NCBI GenBank assembly: GCA_004802725.1 | Contig: SGPM01000067.1 | Coordinates: forward strand, 1-64,000 | Length of the DNA: 64,000 nt | Direction: 5' to 3' | Origin: Antrodiella citrinella | Taxonomy: Eukaryota > Basidiomycota > Agaricomycetes > Polyporales > Steccherinaceae | In this document: positions 34,893 through 45,967 of the stretch, in pieces | How positions within the stretch are numbered: position 1 is the first letter of the stretch | Layout: each line of letters starts with the position of its first letter | Made by a program: the position numbers and the translations under genes | The notes under the pieces: generated by a model | Seen by the model: only the letters and a program-made list of their open reading frames with translations | The model's database searches: none | Told to the model about the DNA's origin: nothing

Positions 34893-36608
34893 ATGGCTTT
34901 CTTTCGCAAACTCGTCAGCTCAGTGATTCCAGGTCCGTCACATCTGCATCATATGCGCTTTCCAGAGGAGGATTTGCTTGCGACCGCGGCGCAAGGTGAT
35001 GGTTTCTTCATTACGGCTCCTGGCGCCGCCCTCAAGGACGGTCGCTACAAAGTTATTCGTAAACTCGGAAGAGGACGATGCTCGAACACCTTCCTCGTTG
35101 AAGACACTCAACCAACGTACGTTGTATCACCTGAATTCAACTCTAGGAGATCTGTTTCTAATGTTCAGACATGCTTTGTTAGCTCCACCGCTCTCAAGTA
35201 CCTAGCAGCGAAGGTACTCTCCGCAGACTCGACATTCGCGCTCCAAAAGGGATACATCGCCGAACTGGACATCCTGCAGGCGGTAGCAGCCCATGCCCAG
35301 GGCAGACCTGAACCATCTGTACCCATTCTCTACGACCACTTTGAGCAGCAAGGCCCTCATGGCATGCACTACTGCTTCCTCACGAAGCCTCTACGCTCCC
35401 ACGTTCACGCCTTCCGCGCGTCGGCGCCTACGGGTAGCCTGGCGGTCCATGTCGTTAAACCGATCATTGCTTGTGTGGCTGAGTCGTTAAAGTTCTTGCA
35501 TTCCATTAAGATTATACATGCAGGTTTGTGCATTCGCATTTCTTTTGCTCTTGACATTCTCCTTTTCATTGACGGTGATCATATTTGCTTCACAGACGTC
35601 AAGGCGGATAACGTCCTCTTCTTAGGTCCAGACACGGCTGAGATCGAGGAGGCCATCAGACAAGCACCTTCGCAGGTTGAGGGCACCTTCGAATTCGAGG
35701 GGAACTCATATCCGATCCTCCGCTCGCAGCCGTTCCAGCCCAAACTAGGATGGGACACCTCGCCCTTTGATGCCGAAACCATCATGGTTGTTCTCAGTGA
35801 CCTCGGTGCAGGTGCGTTCTCTTCCGTTTACCGCATATCGAACCAAGCATATTGAGTTGCTGACTTTGCACAGCACTGTGGGCGGACAGACCGAAGCCAC
35901 CTGCTGATATTGGTGCGTTCGCACTTCGTGCGCCCGAGAACGTGATTCGTGCCGAGTGCGGAAAGGAGATTGATATTTGGGCTCTTGGATGTATGGTATG
36001 TATGGAATGCCTGCTAATACCTCGTCTGCCTTGTGATGCTCATTCAATCTCATCATCTACCGTAGACGTACGAGCTCCTTGCGGGCGAGATCCTTTTCCG
36101 GCCTCAGCCAACTGCGGACATCACTCCCGACGAAAGTCTTCTGCTGCTGCAATACGCTCTGACGGGCGAGACACTCAGTAAAGACCTCGTCGAACAATCT
36201 CGCGTCAAGGAGCGTTATTTCGACTCTGAGGGTAAGTTGTCCTCCACCTCCTCTATTTCTTCTTCCGACGGCAAGGACCTATTGATTTCTTACTTTCGAA
36301 CAACAGGTAACTTCATAAAAGTTATAACGTCTCCATACCCCCGCCAAACCATCTACGACCGCCTGCTAGCCAGACGCACCGACCTCACCCCAACCCAACT
36401 CAATGCCGCCGCTGGGTTCATCCGCGACTGCCTGCGCCTGAACCCCGCCGATCGGCCGACCGCGGACCAGCTGGATGCGCATCGGTGGTTGGAGACTGCG
36501 TTCATGGGAGGTGCGGATGAAGATGAGGAGGCGGCGAGTGCGAGGGAGGGGGTGGTCATCCCGCCGTTGCCTGGTTCCATCCCTCCGCTGCCGAATGCTG
36601 GGATGTGA
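34893..36608 (+). CDS. SRPK-like serine/threonine protein kinase
   Basis: Six exons (34893-35116, 35183-35523, 35596-35811, 35874-35995, 36066-36231, 36307-36608) encode 456 residues. Kinase motifs in order: glycine loop LGRGRCSNTF, the ATP-anchoring lysine in YLAAKVL, catalytic loop IIHADVKADNVLF (HAD in place of HRD), the metal-binding motif as SDLGA (DLG rather than DFG), ALRAPENVI (APE), and WALGCMTYELLAG. The long insert between the catalytic loop and DLG (residues about 210-265), the substitution of Phe by Leu and the HADVKADN loop are SRPK-like, and basidiomycetes carry many such divergent SRPK paralogues. All catalytic residues (Lys, Asp, Asn, Asp) are present, so activity is likely. 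Substrates are unknown; canonical SRPKs phosphorylate Arg/Ser-rich proteins. The C-terminal tail is acidic then Pro-rich. Confidence 0.9.
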
Positions 36609-37240
36609 TTTGTGTCGTGTTCGGTGGTTTGTGGTTGGACTTGGATTGGATCTCTTGTAACCATACATAGTCTCGGATTGTTTTGTAGCTTGTCGGAAGT
36701 TACCAGCTTTGTCCACGTTATATCATATGCATGTCTTGGCCGAAGCACAGCGTCCGAGGCCAGGTTGCATTGTGATGTAGCTCACCTGAGAATGGGACAC
36801 AGCGTGAGGGCAGGTTGCCTGTGAGGCCGCGGGTCAATTGCGCGTGCCGGATGCCCATACTCTCCTTCCAAGTTTCACAGTGCTCACCTTGTGATATGTT
36901 GGGAGATTTCCGAGCTTCTAGGACGTTTCAGCCATGGTGAATAGCAAGAATACCTATCCCATACACAAGCACAAGAGATGATGCTGTCGCAGCCTAGACT
37001 GAAGCCGACACGTCACTCATAACAAGTAGAGGACAAGTAGCACTGGCAGGTGAAAAGTATAGCAAAGGTGAGAGCTGTGAGAGCGATCTCCATCTATTAC
37101 TTGGTACAGTACAATTTATACATAGTATACACATCTCATCGCTTTCGCGCTGGAAGAACGCCACGTGAACTTCATTGTCAATGTCTTTCTTTTCACAAGG
37201 TCCGACGGACATTACCGACGGGCCAAAACTCAAGCATCGA

Positions 37241-37248
37241 TATAAAAG
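37241..37248 (+). promoter_or_regulatory. TATA box of the first DUF6699-type gene
   Basis: The sequence tataaaag occurs 94-101 bp upstream of the ATG at 37342. The upstream stretch 36609-37240 contains no recognisable gene. Confidence 0.55.
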
Positions 37249-37341
37249 CCGGATCCTCGTGATATCTCGCCCACCATAGCTTCCTCATACCACCGCGCGA
37301 CCTCGAGGGGAAGGTCGAATTCAGGAGCTGCGTATACTACG

Positions 37342-38207
37342 ATGTCTGAAGCGACTTTGGTTGGGATGTGGGGGTCTGGTGCTGCTTGTGAGTGTTGTTT
37401 CAGCCTGGCACACGAGGCAGAATGCTAATATGTTTGCTGTGAACTTCCAGATGGACCAGTGCTCTCGCAGACGGACTTGTATTTGTTGGGGTGTGAGCTG
37501 AAGCTGCATCCTATTTTGAGAGGAGAGGCTACGAACTTCCAGCTGTCGTTCAACATGCAGTCGGGTACGTGCAAGACTCATCGTTGGTGTCCTCGGTTTC
37601 TCTGACGTTCGAATTTGGCGACAGGCAATGCGGTTGGAACGAACCATGATTCACGAGACCGGGACTTGATTTTCGAAGCGAAAGACGAGCCCGCTACCCT
37701 ACCTCGAGTGAAGGAGCTCATGATCATCACCGAAGTCACACCCTGGTGTACGGTCATCAAGAACGAAAATGGTGTAACGTTGGATGATATCTGCAGTGGT
37801 CTGCATCGCGAGTACGTCTGTCTTTCTCATCTCATTACGTGCATTACTCACTCACGTCTTTTGTTGCTTAGCCACACGGATAACGAACTGACGACCAAGG
37901 AATTTGAAGCTTTGCCTCCGCGGATACAGGACATGGTCCGGCGGTATGCGCTCTCCACGCAAAGCCACGGAGGATGGCCTGGACCTTATGCGCAGCCACA
38001 GCAGCCTCAGGGACCTCTCCGTCGCGTTGGTATGCCATGCCTGCATGATTCGAAACGACCTTTTTACTAATGATGTGCTGGTTTTCGTAAGATCTCTTGC
38101 GAGAGAAGGTTTGGTTTGATAGGATGGATCACAACCCTCGCTACAACGTGGATAGGCTCGGGTTCACTGCACCCAATATCTTTTTGCTGCATCTGAGCAG
38201 ATACTGA
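37342..38207 (+). CDS. DUF6699-type protein, compact form
   Basis: Five exons (37342-37387, 37451-37564, 37625-37811, 37872-38029, 38092-38207) encode 206 residues. The pattern fits the basidiomycete DUF6699 family: YGPVL at the start, a GCELKLHPIL strand, LPRVKELMIITEVTPWCTVIKN, then VTLDDICSGLHRDYT, and a C-terminal RRVDLLREKVWFDRM segment. No catalytic residues, signal peptide or membrane helix are visible and the function of this family is unknown. The first intron interrupts the Tyr codon just before GPVL, exactly as in the neighbouring DUF6699-type gene at 39058, which suggests common descent. Compared with that gene it lacks the long Pro-rich N-terminus. Confidence 0.75.
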
Positions 38208-39057
38208 TCGGCAGTCTGTCTCTTTCTTATCCTCAATTCTAGTTGCGGACCATGCATCATTGTTTTTTCCATTATTTCCTGATTTCTCTCGCCATGTCCT
38301 CGTTAGCTGACTGCTCTCCTACTGTGTATCATGCTACTGTATCGTTCTCTCTACTACTTTACTCCTGACTCTTACATACATGTTATTTTGCCACGGTTTC
38401 GTCACAATTTTTTTCGTACGCTATGACTCAATGCAGCAGATCCCCGTCAAGATTGTCAAGTCCCATATCGGGATCGCCGATCACGGTTCGATTCGATGGC
38501 TTGTTGAAAGTTCGATTTTTTGAGAGTAATCGGTGACGGAGGAGTCAACGCATCGTAACTCGTAACTTCACTCATCGACCATGAAGAGAACTATTCATAG
38601 AGGCAGCAACATCAAGGAGCAGACAAAAGTGCGTAATTTGATTGCTTTGACCTTGTGTCATTTGTCTCACGGGTGCGTTATCAGCAGCTTTGATCTATTG
38701 GTACCGCAGGTGGTAGCAGCGCTTTGACCCCGTAATCGCAGGACCATCTGCGTGTTCCATTGCTCTCATATCGACTTTGACTCGACTGGAAAGTCGTGTG
38801 CAGCTCGCGTCGGCGCTGCAATATCTCGTCGCAAATCCCCCCTTGTCTCCGATCGTCCACTCGACGCACATTCAACTTCGTTTTTCTTGTTCACTTTGTT
38901 TGAAACCGTGTAATTGGGGTCAGGAAGTTGTTTGGAAAGTCCGGACTTCATAGGTGCGCGACAGTTGCATTTACTAGAACCGCCTTCATTAACGAATCGA
39001 TGTCCCGTCTTCTTCAAGCTTGTTGGTAAATCCGCCGACGATAGTGGTTCCGCAGAG
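38208..39057. other. Intergenic region
   Basis: An 850-bp promoter region between two genes on the same strand. Pyrimidine-rich runs occur but no distinct element is recognised. Confidence 0.3.
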
Positions 39058-40659
39058 ATGCCACCAAGAGCCCCACCGCCGTTCATTCCCCCGCCACCAT
39101 CCCCAGAGGGCTCGTCAACAGGCCCTAATGGACATGTGTCGCCACCTGTAATTCCAGCCACCGGAATGTCATCGCCATTACAGTGGAATATCAATGACCA
39201 CAACCAACATGCGTACAACGGATACCCCATGAGCCCCGCGTACGCTCAATATTCCCCGTACGGGCCGCCAGGGATGCAAAATCCAGCTGCAGGTTCGTTC
39301 GTCATACCTCCCGTAGCTATTCAACCTGCTGGAACTATCCCAGCAGCGGCTATGGGGGTCAACGGTTTCTCCTCAAATTACACCGGTTTTCCGGAATATG
39401 CAACAACGCCTCATTCCGCGGGGCTCCATCCAATGCAACAAATGCCTCCGACAAGTCCCGCCGCCGCCGCACATACCCCTTGGTCTCAAGCAGCAGGCAT
39501 GTTCGGCATGCCGCCAGCGATGACTCCAGCGATGGCTCCGGGGGCGGGTCAGTATAGCACGTATTCACAGCCCGGGGCCTTGCCATATGGATACCCCCCA
39601 TGGGTTACACCAGCCGTTCATCCTGCAGCAGCCTATGGTGGTCAGCCTGGAGGATATCCGATGGCCCCGCCACCCGGTTGGGGACATACGCCGTACGGCC
39701 CGCAAACCGCGTTGCCACCGGGATTCCAGACTCAAGCGGCTCCCGCACCTAGACCGCCACCGCCTGCTGAACTTCCACGACAGCATCCCGAAAGCAATAC
39801 ATTGGCGCACGGTGATAAATGGTCTGACGAAGTCAAGTGTGCGTGGACAATTCCTCCATTTTTCACAAGTTACGGTCCATTTTGATTTGAGATCTGTTCT
39901 ATAGACGGGCCTGTGCTGGAGGCTTTCATTCTCAAACGGGTAGGGGCGAAGGTCGAAGTCAATCCGCTGCTCATGCCGACCCCCGATGATCTGAAAAGTC
40001 GCCCGTGGCTCATTTGGGACTTCCGATTCCCCACCAGCCAATGTCAGCGCGGTCCGGTCAAAAGCAACAAATCATGGGCAGAGGGTCGTGACTCGCCCGC
40101 TACGTGGCCTCGGACGACAACTGTCCGCATCGTTTCAAAAGCATTCCAATGGATGATAGAGATACAGACCTCAGATCCAGAGCTGGGTGTGACGTGTGGG
40201 GATCTGGTGGATGGCGTACATGAGTTCTTGTACGCCCGATCAACTGACAACGAATACAAGCGGGCTTCGCGGGAAAGGCGAGCGGTCATCTACGAATGGT
40301 TCAATCGTAATCGTTCCGTAGAAGACGGCGCGCCAGGCGGCCGCATGCCACAGACCCTTCTGCGATGCGACTGGTTAGGCGAACTCAATCAGTGGGGCGG
40401 CCTGCTGAACGACGCGAAGCTGGTCAAGGAGATCTGTGGTGCCGACTTACCCTGCACCTTTGTGCTCGTCTGTGAAGTCAAGCTCAAACCTAGCGACGCG
40501 GAGATCAGGGAGCAGGAAGCTAGATTGGCCACCGCCGAAGCTGCGCGGCAGAGACGTAGTCGTAGCCAGACTAGATCGCGAGCTGGCACCTCTCGTGCCA
40601 CTTCTCGGACCCGTGAATCCTACACGGATGCCTTGAGTCCATCGAGTGGTCTTACATGA
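39058..40659 (+). CDS. DUF6699-type protein with long Pro-rich N-terminus
   Basis: Two exons (39058-39838, 39905-40659) give 511 residues. Residues 1-255 are a low-complexity region rich in Pro, Gly, Ala, Tyr and Met (repeated PPG, YGPP, AYAQYSPYG-like words). The C-terminal domain starts with YGPVLEAFILKRVG and shows the family features VNPLL, W-x-x-GRDSPATWPR, MIEIQTSDPELGVTCGDLVD, NRNRSVEDGAPGGRM, WLGELNQWGGLLND and GADLPCTFVLVCEV. A short charged, Ser/Arg-rich tail follows. The function is unknown; the architecture (disordered prion-like N-terminus plus a folded domain) suggests a scaffold or condensate-forming protein, which is inference. The ATG chosen starts the Pro-rich tract (MPPRAPPPFIPPPP); the frame is open for 144 bp upstream. 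Confidence 0.8.
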
Positions 40660-41907
40660 GTATGCATCATCATTCTTCCTCCGTGCTGTCTCTCCACTGC
40701 ACTACCTCAATTAGCATGTCCCATTTCACGACCCTTTTTTTATTTCTTATCGTGTTCCCAGTTGCTTTTGTTGCAATGTCCCCATTTACTATTCACATTA
40801 TTGCTCGATGGATTCCCCTGACGTTCTTGTGCGGAATTGCTCTCCTTTCTCCTTCAATCACTGCTCAACTCGATGTATACGCCCCCCTGCTATGATCAAT
40901 CATCTCGTATCTGTAGACCCTATCATCCATTTATTGTTACGGCGCTACGCCTCACCTTTGTAGCTTGTCCTATTATATGCATTATTTGCCCAAGGATCGT
41001 GAGCATTCGCGCGGACCGACAAGCATATATGACATGTTGACAGACGTCCCGGTCAGATGGATCGTGGCTACCTTAAGCTTGCGGCCTCACCTCGGACCAG
41101 TCACCAGTGCATCAATGCCGTCAAGTCAAGATGCTAGTGCTACGCATTGCGTCGTCTCGTTACCAGTGATATGACTATGAGGCACGCGTCGAACTTGTAT
41201 ATGATTATACCGACTATGGCCAGTCGCTCAGGCTCAGGTTCGGATTGATCTACTCGATTGGGACAACGACCACCGAGAATTTCTGTTGGTGCCCGCTTTC
41301 ATGTCCAGTAAGGTCCATCTACATACGAATATTTCCTTTGCGTACTCATAAACCTACAATGATTCTCAAGTCGCGTTCGAACTTTACCTATTCCTGAAGC
41401 CTCGGAAATTGCCGACCCGAGCCCATCAGGAAGTCGCAAGAGAAAAGAAAAGACATGGCAATTGTTCACCGAAACAACCAAGAGGAGGATCGTGCTCGAA
41501 GAGTGGTCAAGCATTTACGTGGACAAAGGAAACCAACTTTCATGACATGATCATAGTGTAATCTGTGGACGTTGCCGCAACAGGAACTGCTGCTGCAGTG
41601 TATGATTATCTTGGTTGGGTTTTGCCATCTGATACGAGACGCCGAAAGGCTCTTTAGCCAACCCTCAATACTTCCGACTTCGTGTCACCTCCATTTCATA
41701 CAATTTTGCCCGAAATGACATATCTGTAGGTCTGCAAGCTACATGTGTGCAAAGATCTGCACATGTTGCACCATCATGCATGCCATTCAATCTCCCATCC
41801 CTCCCGGGTTCGTGAGAGGTCGGCGGAGGAGTGGACTGGCTCAAGACTGGCGAAGAGACTGAATCATGTCCGTAAGTGAGTTTAGTTCTATCATCTCCGG
41901 CATATCC
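40660..41907. other. Intergenic region before the assembly gap
   Basis: About 1.25 kb between the DUF6699-type gene and the gap. No family, repeat or splice-consistent gene is recognised. Confidence 0.35.
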
Positions 41908-42064
41908 NNCAGNNNANCCNNNANNNNNNNNNNNNNNNNNNNNNNNNNNNNNNNNNNNNNNNNNNNNNNNNNNNNNNNNNNNNNNNNNNNNNNNNNNNNN
42001 NNNNNNNNNNNNNNNNNNNNNNNNNNNNNNNNNNNNNNNNNNNNNNNNNNNNNNNNNNNNNNNN
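41908..42064. other. Assembly gap (N run)
   Basis: Isolated Ns begin at 41908 and become a solid run from about 41924 to 42064. Scattered single Ns continue to about 43866 inside the retrotransposon. The run abuts the 3' end of the element, so its terminal repeat may lie within the gap. Confidence 0.95.
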
Positions 42065-42345
42065 TGCATNNANNNNCNACTCTATGTACGCCGTNGTACG
42101 NNAATGCCAGGTGNTNGTAGTGAGNNTGTATNNTAGTAGATAGATNNTGTNNAGGANTGTACATGAATGAAAGACGGTGGGCGATAGCCCGCGAAAGCGG
42201 ACCATCGACACCGAGCGTACGAAAACCGACAAACTGGGANAAACTAGCCCGAGCGATACCCGCTGACTAGGAGGCCGTACGACGCATCAGTNGATAGGAT
42301 TCCCAAGTTTTAGGAGTGCGGNNGCATACCTGGTATGANTGGTGC

Positions 42346-44097
42346 TTATAATGACTGGCTAGCTCTCACNGGNGGCATTGCNATGGGAAGNAANTCGCGN
42401 AAGGTGCTNTGNTCCGAGTCCTGCAAGTACGGCGCNAGCACTTGGGCGTGTTTGCGTAGGTACAACTTGAATGANTCTCCCGCCCAACGTCCGATGGTNT
42501 TGACCACTTCNAAGGGACNNCCTCGCAGTAGATATTCGAGTGTNCCCCCAATCCGGAAGGAGTGGCCGGAGAAGTTTTTCTGTCCGAGCAAAGGAGCNTG
42601 TTCTCGAAGGCGATTNAGNATNAGTGCGCGCGAGAGAGGGACCCTGGTGCCCTTATGGNGGTGTGCNAAAAGGTGCTCCGCNTCGGAGGGCTTGTTCATN
42701 GCTAAGTGAGCTTCAAGAGCNGCAACAGGGTCCGAGAGGTNGTTCTGTCTGGCGAAACAGATTTCCTCGCCCTTGGTNTGTGCGACCTTCGTCCAGGGGA
42801 TGAAAAGGGCNGTGACCTGCAGACCATTCCGGTCGCACTGTAGCGAGACGTTGCAAGGTCTGATNTGTCTCGNTGGATCGAAATCCTTCAGCGTGGGNCC
42901 TACGGTCAGCTCTCCCATGCGTGCGACACCATAGAAAAGGCATGTGATGCACGCCCAGATGGCTACATCTCTGCTGTTCTTGAGATCGAGNGTGTCTCGG
43001 ATCTTGAGGAGGATGTCANTGGTTACGGGCTTGCGAGGTGGTCTCTTGGAGGTCGNGGGNGCTATGACTTCNGACGCTTTGACNATGGCGTCCATNGCNG
43101 CAGTATCCAGCCTCCAAGGTAAACGATACAGGATGTGCCACGCTCNGACTCCCGAGACNTAATTTCTGATGGTGGAGCCGGCNTAGATGCCTGCCAGAGT
43201 GGAGACGAAAGACAACATGAGATCNGTGCTNGTGGGTGCACGGAGATCCTCGNNAATGNNGTACTTGTCACCNAAAAGNTGGTAGGCNAGCAGCCCNGCA
43301 CCATATGTNTCGAGTGTGCTGGTCGCCCAGGCATGAGCCATGACNCCACGAACACGCTCGATGTCTNNCTCTGATAAGGGAATCNCCNGAATNGGAGCAG
43401 ANGANGGACGCCATTGCAGCAANCGCTGGTTTGCTTTGCAGTGCGGACGNAGNNGTGAAGGCGCGGGAGCAGCGAGAGGANGGTACGGCCTAGGGAGGCT
43501 TTGGATCTGAGGGTTGGCGGCNGGNGGTGGNTGTGGTGCNCGAANCACTTGGGTCTCAGGCTGAACGGGAGTGATGGCNGTNGAGNCNGCAAGGCTAGCC
43601 ACCGGANTTGNNTNAGAGCNNGTGGGTGAAACNGCTGCNACTTCNGTGNNCNCCCGNGCNCGATTAGAAGCTCCNTGCAGAACGTGGTGCNTCTTGAACN
43701 GATTGAGTTTNGAGCTCTGCATNGGAGTACTCCAGGACGAGGGATGCGAGTTCTGGTGGGATCTCAATNGNTGGAAGAAGGAGGCGGGTTGGGGGGAATA
43801 TGCCNCGGGACGGCTTGTCTGCTGGGTTGTCTGCGCTGGNAATGTACCTGGTATAAATGGTNGANNCTGAGTGACGGAGGACCTTGTGGATGCGACGGAA
43901 GACAAGGTTGACTTCTTTGCTACCACTCCGCTTGTTCCACCAGGCTTGAACGACACCCGCTTCGGCCCATGCGATGTCTCGCTGCCCTGAGTTCTCCCAG
44001 TTCTTGTGAAGCTTCCATGCATGCCACCTGTCTCCGATACAGATGCCGATACCGACGGAGGTGCTGGCGTCGCAATAAGCGTTGGGGTCCACGACAT
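42346..44097 (-). CDS. Tyrosine recombinase (YR) of the retrotransposon
   Basis: The frame runs for 583 codons with scattered unknown residues from Ns. The C-terminal half is a phage-integrase-fold recombinase: an N-terminal SAM-like helical part (HAWATSTL...), then FYGVARMGELTV (catalytic Arg I), the H-x2-R pair in FSGHSFRIG, and the nucleophile Tyr in FKLYLRKHAQ. The N-terminal ~200 residues are Ser/Thr/Pro-rich and overlap the RNase H frame. In this class of element the recombinase integrates a circular DNA form without target duplication. Because of the Ns, an internal stop or indel cannot be excluded. Confidence 0.85.
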   Translation of the reverse strand: MSWTPTLIATPAPPSVSASVSETGGMHGSFTRTGRTQGSETSHGPKRVSFKPGGTSGVVAKKSTLSSVASTRSSVTQXXPFIPGTXPAQTTQQTSRPXAYSPQPASFFXXLRSHQNSHPSSWSTXMQSXKLNXFKXHHVLXGASNXXRXXXEXAXVSPXXSXXXPVASLXXXXAITPVQPETQVXXAPXPXXAANPQIQSLPRPYXPLAAPAPSXXRPHCKANQXLLQWRXXSAXIXXIPLSEXDIERVRXVMAHAWATSTLXTYGXGLXAYXLXGDKYXIXEDLRAPXSXDLMLSFVSTLAGIXAGSTIRNXVSGVXAWHILYRLPWRLDTXXMDAXVKAXEVIXPXTSKRPPRKPVTXDILLKIRDXLDLKNSRDVAIWACITCLFYGVARMGELTVXPTLKDFDPXRXIRPCNVSLQCDRNGLQVXALFIPWTKVAXTKGEEICFARQNXLSDPVXALEAHLXMNKPSXAEHLXAHXHKGTRVPLSRAXXXNRLREXAPLLGQKNFSGHSFRIGXTLEYLLRXXPXEVVXTIGRWAGXSFKLYLRKHAQVXAPYLQDSXXSTXRXXLPXAMXXVRASQSL

Positions 44098-45967
44098 TAG
44101 AAGAATGAATGAGACGGTGAGGGGGAATGGGAGAGGACAAGAGGTGTTGCCACCACACCAAATCCTCGCTTGTGCCAGATGGGGGTGTTCGTTTTCGGAA
44201 TGGGTGGTTGCCGAACATTCCGAGCATCCGCTCGATGCTCGTTATGTACGCTCGACCCTCTGGAACCACGAGGGAGGCATGCAGCAGCTTGCCGTGCAGC
44301 TTTTGCACCTCATGTAAGTCATGGGAACGCGACCCTTGCCATGTTTCGATCGCCAGGAGGTACTTCGCACGTTTCTCGTCTGTGATGCATACTGTCTTGT
44401 CTTGTAGATTCCAAACAAAGCCGGTGTACAGTACGTCCACAGCCCAGTCTCGGTCTTTGCGAGGATCCCATGGAATGCCTAGCTGTCTGGATATGTCATC
44501 AATGTCAGACGTGCAACACGAAAAACGTGAATCGTAATCTGAGCGTGGAGATTGTGATGAAAGATCCTGAATTGGAAACCGCATGTCGTCGTCGAATTCC
44601 TCGATTTGTCCATTAGGGAGGATCAAACCGCCATACCAGATCCTGCCTCCTGTATGGTGCTTCCCTCCGCTCGCACCTATCCGTTGGAGGCACTGATCAC
44701 GATACGAGTTGTATTTGATGACGTCTTTCCGAAGAATTCGAAAAAAGACGTGGTCATCGACCCACTTGGATATAGGGCCGAGACCTTTGAAGCGCATGAT
44801 TCCGACTGCAGCATCCGCTACGTGACCAAAAACGCCTGCATTGGCGGCGTGGCCAAAGCATGCCTGGAAGTCGATGGCAAATGTGTCGTGATCATTTGAG
44901 AGTCGTAGTACAGTTCCTGGCCACTGAGATGGATGAAGGGGTATGGTACGGTAGGCCTCCGAGACATCTCGCACTGCTCCTTGAGAACCCGGAGGGAGGC
45001 TGAGGACTGTTCTCGCGAATGCATGAAATGTCCCCCACAGGCAGGGATAGTCGTCAGATGAAATGAAAGAGTTCATAGAAGAGTGGTTTGAACGTGGAAC
45101 GTGGGGGTAAGAATAGTTCTGGACGAGGCGAAAAACATTGGGTTTGTGTGGTTTGGGGACGAGAGAAAGCGGCGAAGTTTGAAACGGCCCGAGCAACGAC
45201 TCGACATCAGAACGAGAAAGTGGACCAAGGTATCTACCGAGATTGAATTCGTGATTAAGAATGCGATTAAATTCAGGAAGGTTGTCATAGAGGGATGTAT
45301 TATTAAGAGGGGTTTGCGTGTGAATAATAGGGGGAATGCCAATGTTAAAACCAAATTGTAGTGACTGTGGAATGGATGGAAATTCGTCGATGAGGCCCGA
45401 CTCTTGCAACAGTACTTCCCAGGCCTCTGCGTGGAGTGGCGTCACCGCCCTACGCCTTCTCTGCTCGAGGGCAGCTGTTGGCGCCATGGTCTGAGCGACC
45501 ACAGCCGGAGCAGTCGTGGCGGTGAGATCGACTCCGAGAAGGGCATCCGTTAGGACGTTGCCACTCCATGCAGAGTTCGATGCCGTTCTTGTCAACAATG
45601 CGTCCTTGGTCGTTACGGCTCGCGTAAGCAGCAGACCCGTCAAAAATGGTGGGGGAGTCGCATTTTGAGAGAACGTGGTACTCGCGGCTGAGGCAGATGG
45701 CACACGCCGCGGTGGGCCTGCCTGATCCTTTCTCTGCGCCTTGAAAGGAATGACCTGGAGCCTGGACGCGACGAGTTTGAGTGTCTCGATCACGGGTGCG
45801 CGACTGGGAGGACTCTCCTCGATTTGATATGTATGGAGGGGAAGCGGAGCGTCGACGAGAGTCACGAGACCCTGAGTTGGCGTTGGACGGGGGAAGGGAG
45901 TAGCCATATGTGCGACGGCTTGGACCCGCTGAAGGTCCTCGACCTCTTGTATCTCTGTCTCGATCAT
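43664..45967 (-). CDS. Reverse transcriptase-RNase H polyprotein
   Basis: One long frame, first ATG at 45967 (a second candidate at 45907). RT motifs: [59 protein letters not shown] and the catalytic KWVDDHVFF, in which VDD replaces YxDD. The RNase H domain follows with [24 protein letters not shown] and the terminal [10 protein letters not shown] block, all typical of DIRS-order elements. The beginning of the frame overlaps the gag zinc-knuckle exon and its end overlaps the recombinase frame, so three reading frames are packed together. Several codons at the 3' end are uncertain because of Ns. The protein makes cDNA from the element RNA and removes the template. Confidence 0.88.
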   Translation of the reverse strand: MIETEIQEVEDLQRVQAVAHMATPFPRPTPTQGLVTLVDAPLPLHTYQIEESPPSRAPVIETLKLVASRLQVIPFKAQRKDQAGPPRRVPSASAASTTFSQNATPPPFLTGLLLTRAVTTKDALLTRTASNSAWSGNVLTDALLGVDLTATTAPAVVAQTMAPTAALEQRRRRAVTPLHAEAWEVLLQESGLIDEFPSIPQSLQFGFNIGIPPIIHTQTPLNNTSLYDNLPEFNRILNHEFNLGRYLGPLSRSDVESLLGPFQTSPLSLVPKPHKPNVFRLVQNYSYPHVPRSNHSSMNSFISSDDYPCLWGTFHAFARTVLSLPPGSQGAVRDVSEAYRTIPLHPSQWPGTVLRLSNDHDTFAIDFQACFGHAANAGVFGHVADAAVGIMRFKGLGPISKWVDDHVFFRILRKDVIKYNSYRDQCLQRIGASGGKHHTGGRIWYGGLILPNGQIEEFDDDMRFPIQDLSSQSPRSDYDSRFSCCTSDIDDISRQLGIPWDPRKDRDWAVDVLYTGFVWNLQDKTVCITDEKRAKYLLAIETWQGSRSHDLHEVQKLHGKLLHASLVVPEGRAYITSIERMLGMFGNHPFRKRTPPSGTSEDLVWWQHLLSSPIPPHRLIHSSNVVDPNAYCDASTSVGIGICIGDRWHAWKLHKNWENSGQRDIAWAEAGVVQAWWNKRSGSKEVNLVFRRIHKVLRHSXXTIYTRYIXSADNPADKPSXGIFPPTRLLLPXIEIPPELASLVLEYSXAELXTQXVQXAPRSAXSF

